From Chryseobacterium gleum (GTDB taxonomy: Bacteria; Bacteroidota; Bacteroidia; Flavobacteriales; Weeksellaceae), in the NCBI RefSeq assembly GCF_900636535.1, contig NZ_LR134289.1:2914001-2978000 (forward strand): a DNA stretch of 64,000 bases, read 5' to 3'. The position numbers and the translations under genes are program-made. The notes below the pieces were generated by a model. It was not told the origin of the DNA. It searched no databases and was given only the letters and a program-made list of their open reading frames with translations. Position 1 is the stretch's first letter, and each line of letters begins with the position of its first letter. This document shows positions 45,232-54,311 of this stretch, piece after piece.

Positions 45232-46059
45232 TTAAACAATATTTAATCCGGAGAGATATTTTATTTCTTCGGATTTTTTATGCACTTTATCTGGAGTTTG
45301 CATATTAAGGCTTAGATGTGGTCTTTTAGTATTATAAAGATAAATACTTTCTTTTACTAATGAGTTTAGATCTTGCATATTCTTTGTTTTATAAAAAAGG
45401 AATTCTTGTTTCAATATTCCATTCACCCTTTCTGCCAGTGCATTTTGATAGCAATCATAACCATCAGTCATTGACGGTTTGATTTCATTCTTATTAAGTA
45501 TTTTCTGGTAATAACCAGAGCAATATTGCAAACCTCTATCTGAATGATGAATTAATGGGCCACTTGAACCTCTATTTTTTATTGCCATTTTTAAAGCTTT
45601 CGCAACATTTTCAGTGTTCATATTTGAACTTAATGAATATCCCATGATCTTTCTACTATAGGCATCTGTTACCAAAGATAAATAACATGTAGATTCTTTG
45701 GTTTTAAGATAAGTTATATCGCTTACAAACACCTGTTCCGCTTTTTCTACTCTCAAATCCTTCAACAGATTGGGATGCTTTCTAAGCCAATGCTTTGAAA
45801 ATGTTGTTTTAATATATTTCTTTTGTCTACGGATTAGCATATTCTCTCTTTTTAAGTAGGCAAATAAAGCATCTCTTCCCAATTTGACATCTTCCTGTAT
45901 GAGCTGTTCTTTAAGAAGATGATAAAGTTTTCTTGTTCCTAATTTAGGTAACTTCATTCGTATTTCCTGAACCAGAAATTTTACCTTCAGTAATTGGTTT
46001 TCCCGGATTAAAATCCTTTGCTTAGCTTGATAAATAGCCTGACGGCTTATCCCAAACAA
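45232..46059 (-). CDS. IS3-family transposase OrfB (DDE domain)
   Basis: A 275-residue rve-type integrase domain with the DDE triad visible in VSDITYL (Asp), HHSDRGLQY (Asp) and NALAERVNG (Glu). The N-terminal part is the HTH_21-like helper region. The independent start would be TTG 46059, but the frame is open upstream (ISRLCRL) into the end of OrfA. The active protein is therefore probably OrfAB made by -1 frameshifting at 46122-46128. All catalytic residues are intact, so the element may still be active. Confidence 0.93.
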   Translation of the reverse strand: MFGISRQAIYQAKQRILIRENQLLKVKFLVQEIRMKLPKLGTRKLYHLLKEQLIQEDVKLGRDALFAYLKRENMLIRRQKKYIKTTFSKHWLRKHPNLLKDLRVEKAEQVFVSDITYLKTKESTCYLSLVTDAYSRKIMGYSLSSNMNTENVAKALKMAIKNRGSSGPLIHHSDRGLQYCSGYYQKILNKNEIKPSMTDGYDCYQNALAERVNGILKQEFLFYKTKNMQDLNSLVKESIYLYNTKRPHLSLNMQTPDKVHKKSEEIKYLSGLNIV

Positions 46060-46079
46060 TCTACACAGTCTTGATATAC

Positions 46080-46469
46080 TTATTCCTTGTCTGTGGAGTT
46101 GGAAGATTGTTGGGAGGAAAACTTTTTTCTGATTTGAGTCCCATATTGTTTATCTGAGATATCAATCATCGTATTAAGAACCTTGGTTTTTAGCTTTTCA
46201 TCAGCTAGTTCTTTTTCTAAACGTTTAATTTTTTGAGCTGGTGTTTCTTTGGAATTAGGCATAGTATGAAGTTTAGGTTTACTCCACTCTAAGTTACCAT
46301 ATCTTCGCAACCAAACCAAAACAGTACTTCTTCCCTGGATACCATACTCTTTTTGAGCCTGCTTGTAAGTGTAATCGCCGTTTTCTACTTGAGAAACTAT
46401 TCTTAATTTAAAGGCTATACTGTAGTCTCTTTGTGTGCGCTTTTCTCTTTTTAATACTTGATCTTTCAT
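46080..46469 (-). CDS. IS3-family transposase OrfA
   Basis: A 129-residue DNA-binding protein. It has an HTH (SIAFKLRIVSQVENGDYTYK...QGRSTVLVWLRRYG) and a C-terminal coiled coil for dimerization (KIKRLEKELADEKLKTKVLN). The sequence A AAA AAG (complement of 46122-46128) occurs near the end in the correct phase for -1 slippage, after the codon for Arg. Slippage leads into the OrfB frame (VFLPTIFQLHRQG). Confidence 0.93.
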   Translation of the reverse strand: MKDQVLKREKRTQRDYSIAFKLRIVSQVENGDYTYKQAQKEYGIQGRSTVLVWLRRYGNLEWSKPKLHTMPNSKETPAQKIKRLEKELADEKLKTKVLNTMIDISDKQYGTQIRKKFSSQQSSNSTDKE

Positions 46470-46540
46470 AAATAAGTCGATTAATTGTCAACTTATTTCA
46501 GGACGGGACATTTTGATAACAAAAGGCTATTTAAATATTC

Positions 46541-46570
46541 AGGCTGCCAGGACTTCCAGCATCCAGCCTC
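46541..46570. repeat. GGAAGCTGG-type intergenic repeat, right arm
   Basis: The complement reads GAGGCTGGATGCTGGAAGTC, matching the left arm at 45118-45147 in inverted orientation. It lies next to the stop codon of the MATE gene. Confidence 0.45.
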
Positions 46571-47965
46571 TTAAACTTTTATCGTTTTCCATTTTCCTTT
46601 TTTAAATAAAATAAAAGCGACAATGGTAATTAAGGTTTCTGCTGCAGGAATTGAAATAAAAACTCCTTTAGGCCCCAATTCAAAATATTTCGATAAAAAA
46701 TAGGCCAGAGGAATCTGAAACAGCCAGAACCCAAAAAGATTAACCCAGGTTGGAGTCCACGTATCACCAGCACCATTAAAAGCATTAATCATCACCATTC
46801 CGATTCCATAAAAAATAAATCCGGTACTCATAATCTGAAGCGCATTTTTGGCAAAGTCTTTAATGGCTGTTTCCTGAGTGAAAAAACCTACTAAAAAATT
46901 TCCCATAAAAATAAATATCAGGCTTACTGCCAGCATAAAGATGACATTATATTTTACGGTTTTCATTACCGACTGTTCAGCTCTCATCATTTCATTAGCT
47001 CCCATATTCTGCCCTACCAATGTGGAGGCTGCATTACTCAATCCCCAGGCCGGAAGCATGAAGAACATCATTAATCTCAAAGCAGTCTGATAACCTGCCG
47101 ATGCATTCTCTCCTCCTGTAGTTGCTACCAATTCTGCAAGGAAAATCCAGCTGCAAGAAGCAATGACAAACTGAAAGATTCCCGGTGTTGCAATTTTTAT
47201 GATGGATTGGATTAATTCATAATTGGGTTTAAAATAAGAAAGTCTTATTCTTATCTGAGTATCTGCCACCAAAAGATGGTATAATTGATAAATAACCCCA
47301 ATACTGCGTCCTATGGTAGTTGCCAGAGCAGCTCCGGTCAATCCCAAAGCAGGCACAGGACCCAGGCCTTTTATCAGAACCGGACAAAGAATAATATTGG
47401 CAATATTGGCTATCCATAAACTTTTCATCGCAATCATCGCATTTCCAGCTCCCCTGAAAATCCCATTGATTAAAAACAAAAGCATGATAATCGTACTGCT
47501 TCCCATCATAATCCTGGTAAAATTCTTTCCATAATATGCAGCCTCTGGTTTAGCCCCCATCAGAATCAGAATTTTTTCTGCATAGATCACTCCCAGTAAA
47601 CTTAAAACAAACGTAATAGCAAAGGAAACAAGCAATACCTGCGCAGCACTTCTGGAAGCCTGTTCCGGATTTTTTCCCCCGATTCTCCTTGCCACCAAAG
47701 CTGTTGCTGCCATGCTCATCCCTATCGCAATAGAATACATTACTGAAAGTACAGATTCCGTAAGCCCAACTGTCTGGATAGCAAAACCACTTTCTTTCAA
47801 ATGGCCGACAAAATAAAGATCTACAAGCGCAAATACGGACTCCATAGCCATTTCCAGCATCATGGGAATAGCTAAAAGCAATACGGCACTTCTGATATTT
47901 ACTCTGGTAAAATCTGTCTCTTCCCCGCTAAACGCTTTTTTCAAAAATTCAACATATTTTGTCAT
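46571..47965 (-). CDS. MATE family efflux transporter
   Basis: A 464-residue transporter with twelve predicted transmembrane helices in two related halves. The N-terminal motif is LLLAIPMMLEMAMESVFALVD, and the first helix region continues to LYFVGHL. Members of this family export cationic drugs and dyes in exchange for sodium or protons. Substrates cannot be told from sequence. It starts at ATG 47965 and is divergent from the small ankyrin-like gene. Confidence 0.92.
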   Translation of the reverse strand: MTKYVEFLKKAFSGEETDFTRVNIRSAVLLLAIPMMLEMAMESVFALVDLYFVGHLKESGFAIQTVGLTESVLSVMYSIAIGMSMAATALVARRIGGKNPEQASRSAAQVLLVSFAITFVLSLLGVIYAEKILILMGAKPEAAYYGKNFTRIMMGSSTIIMLLFLINGIFRGAGNAMIAMKSLWIANIANIILCPVLIKGLGPVPALGLTGAALATTIGRSIGVIYQLYHLLVADTQIRIRLSYFKPNYELIQSIIKIATPGIFQFVIASCSWIFLAELVATTGGENASAGYQTALRLMMFFMLPAWGLSNAASTLVGQNMGANEMMRAEQSVMKTVKYNVIFMLAVSLIFIFMGNFLVGFFTQETAIKDFAKNALQIMSTGFIFYGIGMVMINAFNGAGDTWTPTWVNLFGFWLFQIPLAYFLSKYFELGPKGVFISIPAAETLITIVAFILFKKGKWKTIKV

Positions 47966-48077
47966 TTCACAATTATTAATTTAGATAATCTCAAAAATAC
48001 AAATCCAATTATTAGAAAAACTTAGCAATTGGTAATAAAATTTAATTTAGATTTGTATATTCTTAAAAATTATTCTT

Positions 48078-48440
48078 ATGAAAAAAATAATCTCTACTAT
48101 CTTTCTATTTGGAATGTTACTGTCCGGAAGCATGCTATCTGCCCAGAGAATGACTCAGGAAAAGATGAAAGCCATTTATTCTGATGATATAGCAACATTT
48201 AAAAAACAGTTTGCACCGGGAGATTACAACAAATGTTTCCTTGTTGGAGATATACTTTATTCACCTCTTGGTTTCAGTGTGATGGCTGACAGAAAGAATA
48301 TTCTGAATTTCCTTTTGGACAATAAAGCCAATGTTAACAAAAAATGTCAGAATAAAACACCTCTTGAAGTAGCTGACGAAACAAAAGGCAGTGAAGAAAT
48401 AAAGAAAATTCTGATCGCAAAAGGCGGCAATAGAGATTAA
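48078..48440 (+). CDS. Small exported ankyrin-repeat-like protein
   Basis: A 120-residue protein with a signal peptide ending near SAQR. The mature part holds one to two ankyrin-type helical repeats (SPLGFSVMADRKNILNFLL, then a DNKANVNKK loop and TPLEVADE). It probably acts in the periplasm through protein contacts. It lacks a known partner in the window. It is followed by a terminator and then aspS. Confidence 0.7.
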   Translation: MKKIISTIFLFGMLLSGSMLSAQRMTQEKMKAIYSDDIATFKKQFAPGDYNKCFLVGDILYSPLGFSVMADRKNILNFLLDNKANVNKKCQNKTPLEVADETKGSEEIKKILIAKGGNRD

Positions 48441-48461
48441 AAAATCTAAAAACAATATATG

Positions 48462-48487
48462 AAACTTCCGAAAGGAAGTTTTTTTTA
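48462..48487 (+). terminator. Terminator after the ankyrin-like gene
   Basis: AAACTTCC pairs with GGAAGTTT around a GAAA tetraloop and is followed by a T-run. Confidence 0.9.
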
Positions 48488-48509
48488 TTTATAAAACCTG
48501 CAAAAATCT

Positions 48510-48517
48510 TATCTTTG
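48510..48517 (+). promoter_or_regulatory. -7 box of aspS
   Basis: TATCTTTG fits TAnnTTTG. It would give a leader of about 55 bases that includes the hairpin at 48532-48551. Confidence 0.5.
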
Positions 48518-48531
48518 CCAACGAAAAATTC

Positions 48532-48551
48532 AAGGTCCGCAATTGGACCTT
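48532..48551 (+). promoter_or_regulatory. Hairpin in the aspS leader
   Basis: AAGGTCC pairs with GGACCTT around a six-base loop, 27 bases before the ATG. There is no T-run and no T-box motif. It may be a remnant of an intergenic repeat or a leader control element. Confidence 0.35.
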
Positions 48552-48577
48552 AAACATTGAACTTTAAACAAATAATT

Positions 48578-50332
48578 ATGTTTCGATCACACACCAACGG
48601 AGAGCTATCTCTGAAAAATCTGAATGAAGAAGTTACACTATCAGGATGGGTACAGACTATCCGTGATAAAGGATTTATGATTTGGGTAGATCTTCGAGAT
48701 CGTTACGGAATTACCCAGCTGGTTTTTGACCAGGAGCGTTCTTCAGCACAACTGATGGAAGAGGCTAAAAAACTGGGCCGTGAATTTGTGATTCAGGCTA
48801 CCGGAAAAGTTATTGAAAGAGTAAGCAAAAATCCTAATATTCCGACAGGAGAAATTGAAATCCTTGTGGAAAAACTGACGATTCTGAATGATTCTCAGCT
48901 GCCACCTTTTACCATTGAAGATGAAACTGACGGCGGTGAGGAATTAAGAATGAAATACCGTTATCTGGATATCAGAAGAAATCCGGTAAAAGATAAACTG
49001 ATCTTCCGTCACAAAATGGCGCAGAAAGTAAGAAATTATTTGTCTGACGAAGGTTTCATTGAAGTGGAAACACCTGTTCTGATCAAATCTACTCCTGAAG
49101 GAGCAAGAGATTTCGTTGTACCGAGCAGAATGAATCCGGGACAGTTTTATGCATTGCCACAGTCTCCACAGACTTTCAAACAGCTTTTGATGGTAGGTGG
49201 AATGGACAAATATTTCCAGATTGTAAAATGTTTCCGTGATGAGGATTTAAGAGCTGACAGACAGCCGGAATTTACACAGATCGACTGTGAAATGGCTTTT
49301 GTAGAGCAGGAAGATGTTATGAATGTATTCGAAGGAATGACTAAGACTCTTTTAAAAGATATTACAGGTCAGGAATTCGGAGATTTTCCAAGAATGACTT
49401 TCGCAGATGCGATGAGAAAATACGGAAACGACAAACCGGATATCCGTTTCGGAATGGAGTTCGTAGAACTGAATGAGCTTGTAAAAGGAAAAGACTTTAA
49501 GATATTTGATGATGCTGAATTGGTTGTCGGAATCAATGTAGAAGGATGTGCAGAATATACAAGAAAGCAGATTGATGAGCTTGTTGATTGGGTAAAACGC
49601 CCGCAGATTGGTGCTTCAGGAATGGTTTGGGTAAAATTCCAGAATGATGGAGTAAAAACCTCATCGGTAAACAAATTCTACAATGAAGAGGATTTAGCGA
49701 AAATCATCGAAAAATTCGGGGCAAAAGAAGGAGACTTAATGTTGATTCTTTCCGGAAACGAAAACAAAGTAAGAGCTCAGCTTTCTGCGTTGAGAATGGA
49801 ACTTGGTAACCGTTTAGGATTAAGAAAAGGCAATGAGTTTGCACCACTTTGGGTTGTTGACTTCCCTCTGTTGGAATGGGACGAAGAAACTGAAAGATAT
49901 CATGCAATGCACCACCCTTTCACTTCTCCGAAGCCGGAAGATATTCATTTATTGGAAACTGATCCTGGAAAAGCAAGAGCCAACGCATATGATATGGTTC
50001 TGAACGGAAACGAAATCGGTGGAGGTTCTATCAGAATTTTTGATAAAGATCTTCAGTCTAAAATGTTTGATTTATTAGGATTTACCAGAGAAGAAGCTGA
50101 AGCTCAGTTTGGATTCCTAATGAATGCGTTTAAATATGGCGCACCGCCACACGGAGGTTTAGCATTCGGGTTTGACCGTCTGGTAGCTATTCTTGACGGA
50201 AATGAAGTGATCAGAGATTACATCGCTTTCCCTAAGAACAATTCAGGACGAGATGTAATGATTGATGCTCCTGCTTCTATTGCCGATGCACAGCTAGACG
50301 AACTGGAATTACAATTGAACTTAAAAGCATAA
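48578..50332 (+). CDS. aspS: Aspartyl-tRNA synthetase
   Basis: A 584-residue class II synthetase charging tRNA-Asp. An N-terminal OB domain (about 1-105) precedes the catalytic core, with motif 2 in [18 protein letters not shown] (about 215) and motif 3 in [13 protein letters not shown] (about 530). The bacterial GAD insertion domain lies between. The start is ATG 48578 ([12 protein letters not shown]); the frame extends to 48557 but those residues are not family-like. A terminator follows. Confidence 0.97.
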   Translation: MFRSHTNGELSLKNLNEEVTLSGWVQTIRDKGFMIWVDLRDRYGITQLVFDQERSSAQLMEEAKKLGREFVIQATGKVIERVSKNPNIPTGEIEILVEKLTILNDSQLPPFTIEDETDGGEELRMKYRYLDIRRNPVKDKLIFRHKMAQKVRNYLSDEGFIEVETPVLIKSTPEGARDFVVPSRMNPGQFYALPQSPQTFKQLLMVGGMDKYFQIVKCFRDEDLRADRQPEFTQIDCEMAFVEQEDVMNVFEGMTKTLLKDITGQEFGDFPRMTFADAMRKYGNDKPDIRFGMEFVELNELVKGKDFKIFDDAELVVGINVEGCAEYTRKQIDELVDWVKRPQIGASGMVWVKFQNDGVKTSSVNKFYNEEDLAKIIEKFGAKEGDLMLILSGNENKVRAQLSALRMELGNRLGLRKGNEFAPLWVVDFPLLEWDEETERYHAMHHPFTSPKPEDIHLLETDPGKARANAYDMVLNGNEIGGGSIRIFDKDLQSKMFDLLGFTREEAEAQFGFLMNAFKYGAPPHGGLAFGFDRLVAILDGNEVIRDYIAFPKNNSGRDVMIDAPASIADAQLDELELQLNLKA

Positions 50333-50337
50333 ATGTA

Positions 50338-50366
50338 AAGCGGGGTATTTACCCCGCTTTTTTTAT
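50338..50366 (+). terminator. Terminator after aspS
   Basis: AAAGCGGGG pairs with CCCCGCTTT around TATTTA and is followed by a T-run. Confidence 0.9.
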
Positions 50367-50782
50367 ATTCTTAATTAAAGGAATATTCAATTCAACTCTT
50401 ACAAAAATGCATGTTCATAAGACAGCATTATTTGGAGTTTATAGCCTTACAAATTTCAGTGCATTTTATTAATTCATCAACAAAATCAACTCTATAGTAG
50501 TATAAAGTACAACTTTCATTTGCAAATCAAATATTAGTGAAATAACTTAATTTTAAATTTAATAGTAAAAAATAAAATATTTCAAATTAATTAACGAAAC
50601 ATTTACATTTATTTCATAATAATCTAATAAAACAATCATTATATTATGTTATATACAATAATAATCTTTTATTAATATATTTACAGCACACAGCTGAATT
50701 ATAATGAAGATTTAACCTTTTGCGTGGGTAATAATATAGCTGTTCATATTTAAAACCAGATCACCAACCAATATTAAATAAT
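50367..50782. other. Long AT-rich gap before the astacin gene
   Basis: About 415 bases, very AT-rich, with no credible ORF, RNA gene or clear hairpin. An A/T-only tract around 50555-50690 may form the upstream region of the astacin-like gene. A weak -7-like TATATTTA near 50680 is the only promoter-like sequence I see. Confidence 0.5.
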
Positions 50783-52114
50783 ATGAAAAGCAAACTATTA
50801 CTCTTATCAGGATGCCTTGTTCTGGCACTGAATTCATGCAGGTCGGATATTGAAAATGCACAATCAGATTCAATAGATCAAACAACAACAAAACTGGACA
50901 ATACAAAGATTCACAAATTATTAATTAACGGAAAATATACCTACGTTAATGAAGTAAATGGTGAATATTTTTATGCAGATGATATTACGATTAGCGCCGA
51001 GCAGTTTGACAAGTTAAAAATGCAGGCCAATTCTGAAATATCCACGACTGAAAAAAGCACTATTGTAAGCTCATTTATTAAGACATGGCCGAATGCAACA
51101 GTCTATTATACGTTACCCAGCCAGGGAACTATGAGCACCCAGAATTATAATACGTTCCTTACCAATATCAACAAAGCGTTTGATATGATCTCTTCTCAAA
51201 CCAGTATGCAGTTTGTTCAACGTACGAACCAAACGGAATACATCACCTTTACTTATACAACCTCCAACAGCTCTCCGCTTGGATGGCAGAAAAACAGAGT
51301 AAACGGTATTAAAATTTATAATATCACATATCCCGCCATTATCGCCCACGAAATAATGCATTCCATGGGAATCATGCATGAACAGTGTCGTCCGGACAGA
51401 GACCAGTACATAATTGTAGATGTTAACAAAGCCGTAGAAGGAAGCCGCCATAACTTCAACCTTTACAATGATTACGCAGGATATGGTGCGTTTGATTTCG
51501 GTTCAGTCATGATGTATCAGTCTACAGATTTTGCTATAGATCCAAGCCAGCCTGTAATGACTAAACTTGACGGATCTACATTTACCAAGCAAAGAACAGG
51601 ATTATCTGCAGGTGATTATGCAGGAATCAATCATTTGTACGGACCAGTCAATGCAAGCTCTGCAATCAACGGAACTTATACTATGACAACAGCTTTAGCG
51701 AATGATAAAAATGTAGATATTTCCGGAAGTTCTACTACAGACGGCACCAGCGTAATTCTTTATTCAGCATCTACAGGAAATAACCAGAGGTTTACTTTCA
51801 GCAAATCAGATCATGGGTATTACATCATCAAATCCATACTGGATCCTTCAAAAGTACTGACTGTAAAAGGTAACGGAACAACAAGTGGAACAGCTGTTGA
51901 ATTAAGAACCAATGCTAATACAGATTCCCAGAAATGGTTATTATTTAATCTTGGGAACAATGGTTTTGGATTCGCTCCCAAGAATGCGCCGGCATTAAGA
52001 TTGGAGGTAAAAGATGGTTTAACAACGAATCTTACCCCGATTATAATCGGCACTACGGATCAAACGGTTCAGCCTTCTACAAAACAGCGCTTTACTCTTA
52101 CAAAAGTTAACTAA
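50783..52114 (+). CDS. Astacin-like metallopeptidase lipoprotein with ricin-type domain
   Basis: A 443-residue exported protease. The signal peptide ends in a lipobox (LNSC, Cys19), which predicts a lipid anchor. The M12A zinc motif HEIMHSMGIMHEQCRPDRD (HExxHxxGxxHExxRxDR, with a Cys before the Arg) begins near residue 190, and the Met-turn is SVMMY. The C-terminal 150 residues form a ricin-type beta-trefoil (about 295-443), typically carbohydrate-binding. It resembles flavastacin-type enzymes but lacks a T9SS tail. It is set apart by a long AT-rich upstream gap and a shared terminator with purA. Confidence 0.9.
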   Translation: MKSKLLLLSGCLVLALNSCRSDIENAQSDSIDQTTTKLDNTKIHKLLINGKYTYVNEVNGEYFYADDITISAEQFDKLKMQANSEISTTEKSTIVSSFIKTWPNATVYYTLPSQGTMSTQNYNTFLTNINKAFDMISSQTSMQFVQRTNQTEYITFTYTTSNSSPLGWQKNRVNGIKIYNITYPAIIAHEIMHSMGIMHEQCRPDRDQYIIVDVNKAVEGSRHNFNLYNDYAGYGAFDFGSVMMYQSTDFAIDPSQPVMTKLDGSTFTKQRTGLSAGDYAGINHLYGPVNASSAINGTYTMTTALANDKNVDISGSSTTDGTSVILYSASTGNNQRFTFSKSDHGYYIIKSILDPSKVLTVKGNGTTSGTAVELRTNANTDSQKWLLFNLGNNGFGFAPKNAPALRLEVKDGLTTNLTPIIIGTTDQTVQPSTKQRFTLTKVN

Positions 52115-52131
52115 GCTTTTTTACACAAATA

Positions 52132-52165
52132 AAGAGGTTAGAAAATAAATTTTCTAACCTCTTCT
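52132..52165. terminator. Bidirectional terminator between the astacin gene and purA
   Basis: AAGAGGTTAGAAAA pairs perfectly with TTTTCTAACCTCTT around TAAA. The two genes converge here. Confidence 0.88.
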
Positions 52166-52183
52166 GTTTATAACTGTCTAAAA

Positions 52184-53461
52184 TCATTTTATGCCCAATT
52201 TCAACATTTGCTCCCTTCCCGGCCCGGTAGAAATATAAGCCACCGGAATTCCCAATTCCGCTTCCAGAAATGATAGAAATTCATTCATTTCTTTGGGCAG
52301 CTCTGAAGGATTTTTCATTGCGGAAAAATCAGCATTCCAGCCATTCATCCATTTGAATACCGGTTTTCCATTCTCCGGAAGCAATCCCGAAACCGTTACT
52401 TTTTTTCCGTCTTCAAGTTCATAATGAGTACAGACTGCTACAGATTTCAATCCGCTTAAAACATCGGCTTTTGTCAGAACCAATTGAGTAACCCCATTAA
52501 TCATCACCGCATACTTTAAAGCAGGAAGATCCAGCCAGCCTACTCTTCTTGGACGACCTGTATTGGAACCAAATTCATTCCCCTTCATTCTGAGATCATC
52601 TCCAAATTCATCTAAAAGTTCCGTTGGGAATGCGCCATTCCCCACACGGGTACAATATGCTTTTGCTATTCCATAAATTTCACCGATCTTTTTCGGTGAT
52701 ATACCTAAACCACTACTTGCCCCTGATGCGGTCGTTGAAGAAGATGTTACATACGGGTAAGTACCGTGATCAATATCCAGCATCGCTGCCTGAGATCCTT
52801 CTGCCAAAACTTTTTTACCTTCAGATAAAGCTTTGTTAAGATAAATCTCCGTGTCTGTACAATTGAATTTTTTAAGGAATTCCACCGCATCAAAAAACTC
52901 TTTACTGATTTCCTCTAAAGCAGGCAGAACAATCATTCCTCCTTCTTCCAGCATCCTGTAATCTCTATTGAGAATATGCAGCGCCCTGCTTTGAAAATCC
53001 GATGAAAATATATCTCCTACTCGCAGGTTCTGTCTTAGTATTTTGTTTGAATATGCCTGAGCAATCCCATTTTTTGTAGTTCCGATCGTGGTATACTCAG
53101 AGCTTTCCTCCATAAAAATATCCAGGAGTTTATGTGTTGGCATTACGAGGTGTGCTTTTTGAGAAATAATGATATTGTTTTCCGGCTGAATAGTATTATC
53201 AAATACCTGAAGATTCAGAATTTCTTTTTTAAAACTTACCGGATCAATAACAGTTCCGGTACCGATCACATTCTGCACACTATTCATAAAGATTCCCGAA
53301 GGAATCATTTTAAGCGTTATTCTGCGGCCGTTTCTTTCTATGCTGTGCCCAGCATTAGATCCGCCGTTAAAACGAGCTGTAATATCATAATTCTCACTGA
53401 TAAGATCAATAAACTTACCTTTACCTTCATCTCCCCATTGTAGTCCTAATACAATATCCAT
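52184..53461 (-). CDS. purA: Adenylosuccinate synthetase
   Basis: A 425-residue enzyme of AMP synthesis that condenses IMP and aspartate using GTP. The N-terminal MDIVLGLQWGDEGKGKFIDL contains the GDEGKGK P-loop-like motif. Other marks are FNGGSNAGH (about residue 33), GTTKNGI (about 126), the QAAMLDIDHGTYPYVTSS stretch (about 224) and TGRPRRVGWLD (about 300). The protein is complete. A TAGCTTTG box lies on the minus strand at 53486-53493, 25 bases upstream. Confidence 0.96.
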   Translation of the reverse strand: MDIVLGLQWGDEGKGKFIDLISENYDITARFNGGSNAGHSIERNGRRITLKMIPSGIFMNSVQNVIGTGTVIDPVSFKKEILNLQVFDNTIQPENNIIISQKAHLVMPTHKLLDIFMEESSEYTTIGTTKNGIAQAYSNKILRQNLRVGDIFSSDFQSRALHILNRDYRMLEEGGMIVLPALEEISKEFFDAVEFLKKFNCTDTEIYLNKALSEGKKVLAEGSQAAMLDIDHGTYPYVTSSSTTASGASSGLGISPKKIGEIYGIAKAYCTRVGNGAFPTELLDEFGDDLRMKGNEFGSNTGRPRRVGWLDLPALKYAVMINGVTQLVLTKADVLSGLKSVAVCTHYELEDGKKVTVSGLLPENGKPVFKWMNGWNADFSAMKNPSELPKEMNEFLSFLEAELGIPVAYISTGPGREQMLKLGIK

Positions 53462-53485
53462 ATTTGTACTTTAAATTTTATGAGG

Positions 53486-53493
53486 CAAAGCTA
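53486..53493 (-). promoter_or_regulatory. -7 box of purA
   Basis: The minus-strand sequence TAGCTTTG fits TAnnTTTG and lies 24 bases upstream of the start codon. Confidence 0.45.
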
Positions 53494-53595
53494 TGGCAGT
53501 CAGACAGAAAGACCATTGTCATTTGACAAAAAGCGATTATGAGATATCAGAAGTTGGTAAAACTCATAAACACTATACTCTCCTACTCTCAAACC

Positions 53596-54165
53596 TTATA
53601 AGATATTTCTCCTGATCCTGCTCAACGAAGAAGGTGTAACCCCAAGATAGGATGCCAGCATAGACTGCGGAACTCTATTGGCAAGGCCGGGATAATGATT
53701 TAAAAAGTGAATATACCGTGATTTTGCATCCTGATTCAGCATAATGCTCGCCACTTTGAGTTTGTTCTCGGCAACAAAGCCATGAATTCTTGCAAACAAA
53801 ACAGGCCACACGGAAATTTTATCTTCCAGAATTTTAAAGTGCTTAAAATCAATCACCAACAGAACAGCATCAGTAATAGCCTCAATATCTTCATGGGCAG
53901 GCAACTGATCAGTAAAGCCCTGAAAATCCCCGATAAACCGTCCTTCATAAATGAAATATCTGGTAAAATCATCTCCCAGTCTGTTATAATATAAAGATCT
54001 GAAAACACCTTTCTTTACAAAAGCAATTCTTTGGCTTACTTTCCCGGCTTCTACAAAAAGATCCCCTTTCTTTACAGTGATTTCCTGAATTCCCTCAGCA
54101 ATCAAAAACTCATCCTGAGGATTTAGTGTTACGAATTTTCTGATATAAGTAAAAAGCTCTTCCAT
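53596..54165 (-). CDS. Crp/Fnr-family transcriptional regulator
   Basis: A 189-residue regulator with an N-terminal cyclic-nucleotide-type beta-barrel (about 25-115) and a short C-terminal HTH (QSMLASYLGVTPSSLSRIRR). It lacks the phosphate-binding cassette of true CRP as far as I can see, so the ligand is unknown. The start is ATG 54165 (MEELFTYI); the frame open to 54225 adds a non-family extension. It is transcribed divergently from ku; control of the repair genes is possible but unproved. Confidence 0.85.
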   Translation of the reverse strand: MEELFTYIRKFVTLNPQDEFLIAEGIQEITVKKGDLFVEAGKVSQRIAFVKKGVFRSLYYNRLGDDFTRYFIYEGRFIGDFQGFTDQLPAHEDIEAITDAVLLVIDFKHFKILEDKISVWPVLFARIHGFVAENKLKVASIMLNQDAKSRYIHFLNHYPGLANRVPQSMLASYLGVTPSSLSRIRRNIL

Positions 54166-54311
54166 ATGTATTATCAGCCACGAATTGCGGAAATATAAAG
54201 GTATAAAAGTCACCGCAAAAAACAATTGTCATTTGGTAACAAAGTTTACAAAAGGTACCACATGATCTTCTGGCGGCATATTAATTGCTTGATTTTTAAA
54301 AACGTAAGACA

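Larger units (their letters stand above)
45206..46508 (-). mobile_element. IS3-family insertion sequence
   Basis: Two overlapping transposase frames lie between imperfect terminal inverted repeats. The left repeat (45208-45227) reads CGTCCTAAAATAGGTTGACA, and the complement of the right one (46486-46505) reads CGTCCTGAAATAAGTTGACA, with 18 of 20 positions equal. The octamer CATTTTGA flanks both ends (45198-45205 and 46509-46516) and could be the target duplication, though eight bases is long for IS3. The element sits between the THX peptide and a MATE gene and breaks no gene. Confidence 0.85.

Noticed and set aside
48532..48551. A T-box riboswitch in front of aspS
   Set aside because: Only one small hairpin is present; there is no T-box sequence or antiterminator, and T-boxes are not typical of this phylum.
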